Of a DNA stretch of 64,000 bases, positions 59,847-64,000 are shown piece after piece. Source of the DNA: LMUY01 sp965199555 (lineage in GTDB: Bacteria; Pseudomonadota; Alphaproteobacteria; Acetobacterales; Acetobacteraceae); NCBI GenBank assembly GCA_965199555.1, contig CBDASJ010000015.1:248001-312000 (forward strand). Reading direction: 5' to 3'. The notes under the pieces are model-generated. The model saw only the letters and a program-made list of their open reading frames with translations, ran no database searches and was not told the origin of the DNA. A program made the translations under genes and the position numbers. Position 1 is the first letter of the stretch, and each line of letters begins with the position of its first letter.

Positions 59847-61238
59847 CTAGACCGTCTTGGCCGGGCCATTCGGCACAAATCCCATGCCGTGCGCAATCGT
59901 CGCGGCGTCGGCCTCTTCCAGCGAACTTTGCCGCATGTCCACCGGCAGCAGCGCCACGCTGACCAGCAGCAGCATCTGGCACACGACCACGATGCCGACC
60001 ACGCCCACCATGCCGAACCCGTTGAACAGCGCCACGATCGCGTACGGCATGAGGATGGAGGCGAACCGCCCGCATGCATTGGCGAAACCACCACCCCGCA
60101 GCCGCAACGCCGTCGGGAAAAGTTCCGGGCCATAGGAGTAGTATGCGACCGCAACGAGGTAGTACAGCGCTGCCGTAAGCAGGAAGCCAACGGCTGTCAG
60201 CGCCGCCTGGTCGACCATGTTCGGGTAAAGCACGCCGAACAGGATCGTGAGCAGGCTGGCGCCGATCATGGACGCCTTGCGCGACAGGCGATCGACCAGC
60301 AGGAAGCCGATCAACGCGCCGATCGGGCCGCCAAACGACATCAGCGTCGTGTAGCCGAGCGAGGACACGACGGACATACCTTGCTTGACAAGGAAAGTCG
60401 GGATCCAAGAAATCATGCCGTAGAGCGTGACGTTGACGGCGATCTGCGACAGCGCGGCCACCCAGGTGCGGCCGATCAGTTCGCGGGAAAACAGCACCTT
60501 CAAGGGGACAGAGGGCGTGCGCAGGTCACGCGTCAGCGTGACGGGTGGCAGCGGGCCGACGCTGGCGGCCACCTCCGCCTCGATTTTGGCAATCGTCCGC
60601 TCGGCTTCGTCAAGCCGGCCGCGGGATTCCAGCCAGCGCGGGGATTCCGGCATCTGCTTGCGGATGAACCAGACGATCAGGGCGCCGACGCCGCCGAGCA
60701 GGAACATCACCCGCCAGGTGAAATGTGGAATCAGGAAGAACGCGGCGGCATTCGACACGGGAAGGCCGATGTTGATCAGCATGCCAAGCAGCGCGCCCCA
60801 GCGGCCACGATGCGACGGCGGGATGAACTCGCACAACGTCCCCGCGGCGACGACGAGTTCGGCGCCGAGCCCAATGCCCATGACGAAGCGGCAGGCGATC
60901 AGCGCGGTGATGTTCGGCGCGAACACAGCGACCAGCGAGGCTACGCCGAAGATCGCCAGATTGGCCTGGTAGGAAAAGCGCCGGCCATAGCGGTCGCCGA
61001 GCCAGCCGGCGGACGCAGCGCCGATCAGCATGCCGAAGAACCCGGCGGAAACGAACATGGCGCCGTGCGAAAGGTCGGCAAAGCCGTCCTTCACGGTGGA
61101 CGCGACCACACCGCCGGTCAGGTAGACGTCGAACGCGTCGACGAAACCACCGGCGGCGATGAGCATCAGCATGCGCCAATGGAACCGTGAAATGGGCAGC
61201 CGGTCGAGCCTCGCCCCCGAGTTGATGATGTCAGCCAT
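59847..61238 (-). CDS. MFS transporter (paralogue of the 51596 carrier)
   Basis: A 463-residue 12-helix MFS protein. GWLGDRYGRRFSYQANL, RFVMGIGLGAELVVAAGTLCEFIPPSHRGRWG and PESPRWLESRGRLDEAE nearly repeat the sequence of the other carrier, and GPELFPTALRLRGGG closes the second half. It lies 34 bases downstream in the same direction as nothing else but upstream of the CoA-transferase gene (59812), so all three genes (carrier, transferase, lyase) may form one operon transcribed leftward. Confidence 0.92.
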   Translation of the reverse strand: MADIINSGARLDRLPISRFHWRMLMLIAAGGFVDAFDVYLTGGVVASTVKDGFADLSHGAMFVSAGFFGMLIGAASAGWLGDRYGRRFSYQANLAIFGVASLVAVFAPNITALIACRFVMGIGLGAELVVAAGTLCEFIPPSHRGRWGALLGMLINIGLPVSNAAAFFLIPHFTWRVMFLLGGVGALIVWFIRKQMPESPRWLESRGRLDEAERTIAKIEAEVAASVGPLPPVTLTRDLRTPSVPLKVLFSRELIGRTWVAALSQIAVNVTLYGMISWIPTFLVKQGMSVVSSLGYTTLMSFGGPIGALIGFLLVDRLSRKASMIGASLLTILFGVLYPNMVDQAALTAVGFLLTAALYYLVAVAYYSYGPELFPTALRLRGGGFANACGRFASILMPYAIVALFNGFGMVGVVGIVVVCQMLLLVSVALLPVDMRQSSLEEADAATIAHGMGFVPNGPAKTV

Positions 61239-61275
61239 GGACCTGTCCTCGTTTTATTGTTGGCCGGTTCGGCAA

Positions 61276-62079
61276 TTAGTGGCGGGCGAGAAACCCAAGC
61301 AATGCGTCGGCAAACTCGGCCTTCCGCTTCGACCCGGCGATGACGTGGGCCGCTTCCGGCATATCGAGGCCCTCGGCGCCGGGGATCGCGTCCTGGATCG
61401 GCCGGGTCGTGCGCGGTCCGGTGACCTGGTCGAGCCAGGCATGCTGGACCAGCGTCGGCGCCTTGATCTGCGCGGCGCGGTCGCGTGCATCGTGCGCGAC
61501 GCAGGCCTCGATGAAGCGTTCATGGGTGGTCAGCCGCCCGTTCAGCTCGCTCCACACGCCGGTCTCGCCCAGCAGCCGGTCCACGTTGCGGATGTAGTAG
61601 TCGGCCTCGAATGACAGCAGCGACACGATCTTCTGGAACGGCAGGAAGCCGAAATCGCGGTGCGTCCACATCAGCATGCGGAGCTGGTCGGCAAGGAAGC
61701 GGTCGGCCGAAAGCCAGGCGCCGGTGTTGACCATGGAGCGGGCGAGCGTCGGTTTGCGGATCGCCACCTCCTGCATGATGCACGCGCCCATGCCGATCAG
61801 CCCGACCAGATGCGCCCGCTCGATGCCGAGGTGCTGGAACAGCCCCATGACGTCATCGGCGTACAGCGCGGTCGTCGCCGGGCGGGAAAGGTCATCGTCG
61901 GATTCGCCGATGCCGCGGTGGTCGAAGATGATGACCTGGTAGCGATCCGTCAGCCCGGCCGGCAGGTGGCGTTCCCCGCCATGGCAGAACGTGCCCCAGC
62001 CGCCGGAGAGGATGAGCGGATCGCCCTCCCCGTGCAGCTCAAAGAACATCGTGTGACCGTTGATGTGAGCCGTGGGCAT
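61276..62079 (-). CDS. Alpha/beta-hydrolase fold protein with Ser-to-Gly change at the nucleophile elbow
   Basis: A 267-residue alpha/beta-hydrolase fold protein, start ATG 62079. FDHRGIGESDD and the C-terminal His (AAHVIAG, His245) are in place, with Asp in WLDQVTGP. At the nucleophile elbow the sequence reads HLVGLIGMGACIMQE: residue 96, where Ser is expected (Sm-x-Ser-x-Gly), is Gly encoded by GGC. Unless another residue serves, the enzyme should lack normal hydrolase chemistry. It sits 7 bases downstream of an isochorismatase-family gene, a pairing reminiscent of NicD/NicF in nicotinate breakdown, but that link is speculative. Confidence 0.85.
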   Translation of the reverse strand: MPTAHINGHTMFFELHGEGDPLILSGGWGTFCHGGERHLPAGLTDRYQVIIFDHRGIGESDDDLSRPATTALYADDVMGLFQHLGIERAHLVGLIGMGACIMQEVAIRKPTLARSMVNTGAWLSADRFLADQLRMLMWTHRDFGFLPFQKIVSLLSFEADYYIRNVDRLLGETGVWSELNGRLTTHERFIEACVAHDARDRAAQIKAPTLVQHAWLDQVTGPRTTRPIQDAIPGAEGLDMPEAAHVIAGSKRKAEFADALLGFLARH

Positions 62080-62086
62080 GCGGACC

Positions 62087-62722
62087 TCAGGACGCTTGTT
62101 GCAGGGGTACGGGGCGAAACCGGTCGATGCACGATTCGGCCGTGACGATGTCGGCGTAGCGGCGACCGACATCCAGCAGGTTGGCTTCGTGCGGCCCCGG
62201 CTCCATGTCGCCGCAGCAATCGGCCGGGACGATCACGCGGAAGCCGTGCGAAAACGCGTCGATGATGGAGGCCCGGACGCAGCCGGAGGTCGTGCAGCCC
62301 GTCATGACGACGGTGTCGACCCCGTTGCGCTGCAGGATGCTGCTGACAGGCGTGCCGAAGAAGATCGACGGGCCGGCCTTGATGACGTTCACGTCATAGG
62401 CGGGATCGTAGACCCGCTTGTCCATTTCCGTGCCGGGATCGCCGTGGAACAGCCCGGTGCGGATCGCCGCGGTTTTCCACGGGATCATGTCGCGCGGGCT
62501 GCACCAGGCGGTCCGGCAGGACACGACCAGCACGCCGGCGCGCCGCGCGGCATCCAGCAACACGGCGGTGCGTTTGACGGCCGCCGCGATGTGCGGCGAG
62601 CCGCCGGCGGGCAGCGTGGGATCGGTGAAGGCGCGCTGGAAGTCCACGACCAGCACGGCCGGCGTGTGCCCCCAGCCGACAGGGAGCGCGCCATAGCCGG
62701 CAGCGTCGAAGAAGTCGCTCAT
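62087..62722 (-). CDS. Isochorismatase/cysteine hydrolase family amidase (maleamate amidohydrolase-like)
   Basis: A 211-residue cysteine hydrolase. The Asp-Lys-Cys triad is visible: Asp27 (VVDFQRAF), Lys115 (VIKAGPSIFFGT) and Cys148 (TGCTTSGCVRAS), with ADCCGDMEPGPHEAN after it. The N-terminal extension and the PCCGD-like loop recall N-carbamoylsarcosine amidase and maleamate amidohydrolase. It would release ammonia from an amide or ureide. It overlaps the upstream CoA-transferase by 4 bases (ATGA) and precedes the alpha/beta-hydrolase gene. Confidence 0.9.
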   Translation of the reverse strand: MSDFFDAAGYGALPVGWGHTPAVLVVDFQRAFTDPTLPAGGSPHIAAAVKRTAVLLDAARRAGVLVVSCRTAWCSPRDMIPWKTAAIRTGLFHGDPGTEMDKRVYDPAYDVNVIKAGPSIFFGTPVSSILQRNGVDTVVMTGCTTSGCVRASIIDAFSHGFRVIVPADCCGDMEPGPHEANLLDVGRRYADIVTAESCIDRFRPVPLQQAS

Positions 62723-63834
62723 GCACGAGTCTCCTCAGGGGGCGATGTAAACGCGGCGGTGTGCTCGCCGAGCGCGGGCTCCCGCAGGTTGGGTTGGGAC
62801 GGTTCGTGTTCGAAGCGGGCCACGGGGGCCAGGTGGCGGCGGCCCTGCGCGTCGGTCAGCACGGCATGGCGGGCCTGCACCTGCGCGTCATCCAGCGCCT
62901 CCGGCAAGGTTTTCACGGGGGCAAAGCAGACGTCGAGTTCGGCGAACCACGCGACCCACTCGGCCTGGCTGCGCTGGCGGAACGTCTCGGCCAGGAAGGC
63001 GACCAATGGCCCCTGGTGCGGGCCAGGCCCCGCTTCGCAAAGCGGGATGAAATCCAGCCGCCCCAACCGCTCCAGCAGATTGCGGACGAACTTGATCTCC
63101 TGGCCGCCCAACACGACGTGGCGCCCATCCGCCGTCTCGTAGATGCGGTAAAAGGCCGAACCGCCCATGCTGCGCTCATGCTTGGGCACGGGCTGGCGCC
63201 CTTCCGCAAGCGTTGGGCCGAGCACGTTCGGCATGCTGCCGAGCACGCTTTCATGCATGGACACGTCGAGGTAGTCGCCGCGGCCGGTGGTTGCCCGGCG
63301 CAGCAGCGCCATCAGCACGCCGCTGAGAGCGTGGAGCGAGGACAGCATGTCCGCGGCGGGAATGGCCGGGATCGCCGGCGCGTCGTCCCCGCCCAAATTG
63401 ATGCTCATCGTGCCGGCCAGCGCCTCGGTCGCCAGGTCGTGGGCGGGCCGCGCCACATAGGGGCCTGTCTGGCCAAACGCGCTGATCGAACAATAGACGA
63501 GGCGCGGATTGCGCTGACGCAGGGTTTCCTGGTCGAACCCGAGGCGCTTCATCACGCCGGGGCGGAACGCTTCGACGAACACGTCCGCCTCGTCGCACAG
63601 GCGCAGCAGCGCCGCACGTCCCGCGTCCGATTTCAGGTCGAGCGCCACGCTCTTCTTGCCGCGGTTGACGTTGCGGAAGAACACGTTGCCCGGCCCGATA
63701 TGCCGGCCCGGATCGCCTTCGCCGGGCTGTTCGATCTTGATGACCTCCGCCCCGTGGTCGGCCATGACCATGGTCAGGTATGGACCGGGCAGGAAGACGG
63801 ACAGGTCCACCACCTTGATGCCGGCGAGCTTCAT
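62719..63834 (-). CDS. CaiB/BaiF family class III CoA-transferase
   Basis: A 371-residue CoA-transferase. Start ATG 63834 overlaps the stop of the upstream transferase (ATGA). Features: IKVVDLSVFLPGPYLTMVMADHGAEVIKIE, NVNRGKKSVALDLKSDAG, EAFRPGVMKRLGFD, and catalytic Asp in AIPAADMLSSLHAL. Directly coupled to another CaiB-family gene, so the two may form a heteromer, as some class III transferases do. Substrate unknown. Confidence 0.93.
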   Translation of the reverse strand: MKLAGIKVVDLSVFLPGPYLTMVMADHGAEVIKIEQPGEGDPGRHIGPGNVFFRNVNRGKKSVALDLKSDAGRAALLRLCDEADVFVEAFRPGVMKRLGFDQETLRQRNPRLVYCSISAFGQTGPYVARPAHDLATEALAGTMSINLGGDDAPAIPAIPAADMLSSLHALSGVLMALLRRATTGRGDYLDVSMHESVLGSMPNVLGPTLAEGRQPVPKHERSMGGSAFYRIYETADGRHVVLGGQEIKFVRNLLERLGRLDFIPLCEAGPGPHQGPLVAFLAETFRQRSQAEWVAWFAELDVCFAPVKTLPEALDDAQVQARHAVLTDAQGRRHLAPVARFEHEPSQPNLREPALGEHTAAFTSPPEETRA

Positions 63835-64000
63835 GTGCGCGGCCCTTGCCCGTCCGTTGCGAGCAGGTCGTTGTCGGCGCCGAGCGGGCGGCACACGCGC
63901 TGGCTTGGCCGCTGCCCGTTGATCCGGAGCGGATTGGCCAGCATGCGCAGATCATCGCGCGTCGCATGCGGCACGGTGGCGACCATGCCGATCTCCGCCA
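63831..64000 (-). CDS. CaiB/BaiF family CoA-transferase, C-terminal fragment (gene continues beyond window)
   Basis: The last 55 codons of a leftward gene are present. They read VATVPHATRDDLRMLANPLRINGQRP then PLGADNDLL before the stop, the usual C-terminal tail of CaiB-family transferases (LRMLANPLRI, PLGADNDE-like). The stop overlaps the ATG of the next transferase. Start and catalytic region lie beyond base 64000, so the assignment rests on the tail alone. Confidence 0.7.
   Translation of the reverse strand, partial: AEIGMVATVPHATRDDLRMLANPLRINGQRPSQRVCRPLGADNDLLATDGQGPRT

Noticed and set aside
59433..61190. 585-codon plus-strand frame opposite the MFS and CoA-transferase genes
   Set aside because: Antisense to two clear genes; rich in His/Gln/Arg with no domain.
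61276..62722. Naming the hydrolase/amidase pair nicD-nicF (nicotinate pathway)
   Set aside because: The hydrolase lacks its serine, and no other nicotinate genes are visible, so the names are not supported.
1..64000. Mobile elements, integrases, tRNA genes, CRISPR arrays or prophage genes
   Set aside because: None could be supported. The contractile-tail-like genes are the T6SS, not a prophage: TssJ, TssL, TssM, ClpV and PpkA are present and no head or packaging genes are.

Overview
The window is GC-rich, densely packed bacterial chromosome with many 1-8 base gene overlaps. Gene content (a PpkA/PppA-type type VI secretion locus with two sheath large-subunit genes, Bug and TRAP solute receptors, many class III CoA-transferases, stress genes of the CsbD/YsnF/GlsB type) suggests an alphaproteobacterium, perhaps Acetobacteraceae. 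That placement is inference; no rRNA or other taxonomic marker is present. I saw no tRNA, rRNA, CRISPR array, insertion sequence or integrase.

Layout. (1) 1-2096: end of a small catabolic unit: Bug-type receptor (cut by the window edge), fumarylacetoacetate-hydrolase-family enzyme and a divergent GntR/FCD regulator. (2) 2119-33278: a complete type VI secretion system (T6SS). One arm runs leftward: hcp, an unknown gene, vgrG, a Gly/Ala-rich protein, a DUF1795/DcrB-type (Eag-like) chaperone, an unknown gene, a small putative HNH-like nuclease toxin and its probable immunity gene. After a short rightward PAAR-DUF4123 pair come a split TsiV/DUF3396 gene and clpV, again leftward. The other arm runs rightward from tssA through tssB, tssC, a second tssC, tagJ, tssE, tssF, tssG, fha, tssJ, tssK, an OmpA-type tssL, tssM, a tagF-pppA fusion and ppkA. 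All 13 core components are present, with the threonine-phosphorylation control set (PpkA, PppA, Fha, TagF).

(3) 33375-39165: a LinD-like glutathione transferase, an FNT-family channel, a small secreted protein, a DCC-family thiol protein, and an overlapping trio of cytochrome P450, isoprenylcysteine-methyltransferase-like membrane protein and small membrane protein. (4) 39298-42904: an envelope/stress cluster on the minus strand: PDZ protein, CsbD, YidB (frameshifted at a G8 tract), GlsB/YeaQ, a multi-pass membrane protein and a YsnF/AvaK protein, followed by a 475-base AT-richer gap. (5) 43380-64000: an accessory acid/CoA catabolic region: three MFS transporters, an orphan TRAP receptor, shikimate-dehydrogenase-like and SDR oxidoreductases, acyl-CoA ligase, amidase, MaoC hydratase, acyl-CoA dehydrogenase, four CaiB/BaiF CoA-transferases (one cut by the window edge), CitE-type lyase, HMG-CoA-lyase-like enzyme, methyltransferase, an alpha/beta-hydrolase lacking its serine, an isochorismatase-family amidase and a GntR/UTRA regulator.

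How it fits together: Hcp/VgrG/PAAR form the projectile, TssB/TssC the sheath, TssA/E/F/G/K the baseplate, TssJ/L/M the envelope complex, and ClpV recycles the sheath. The vgrG operon carries probable cargo handling and one effector/immunity pair. The most novel material is the set of unknown proteins in that operon. The right third looks like import, CoA activation, hydration/dehydrogenation and C-C cleavage of one or more small organic acids or amides whose identity the sequence does not reveal.
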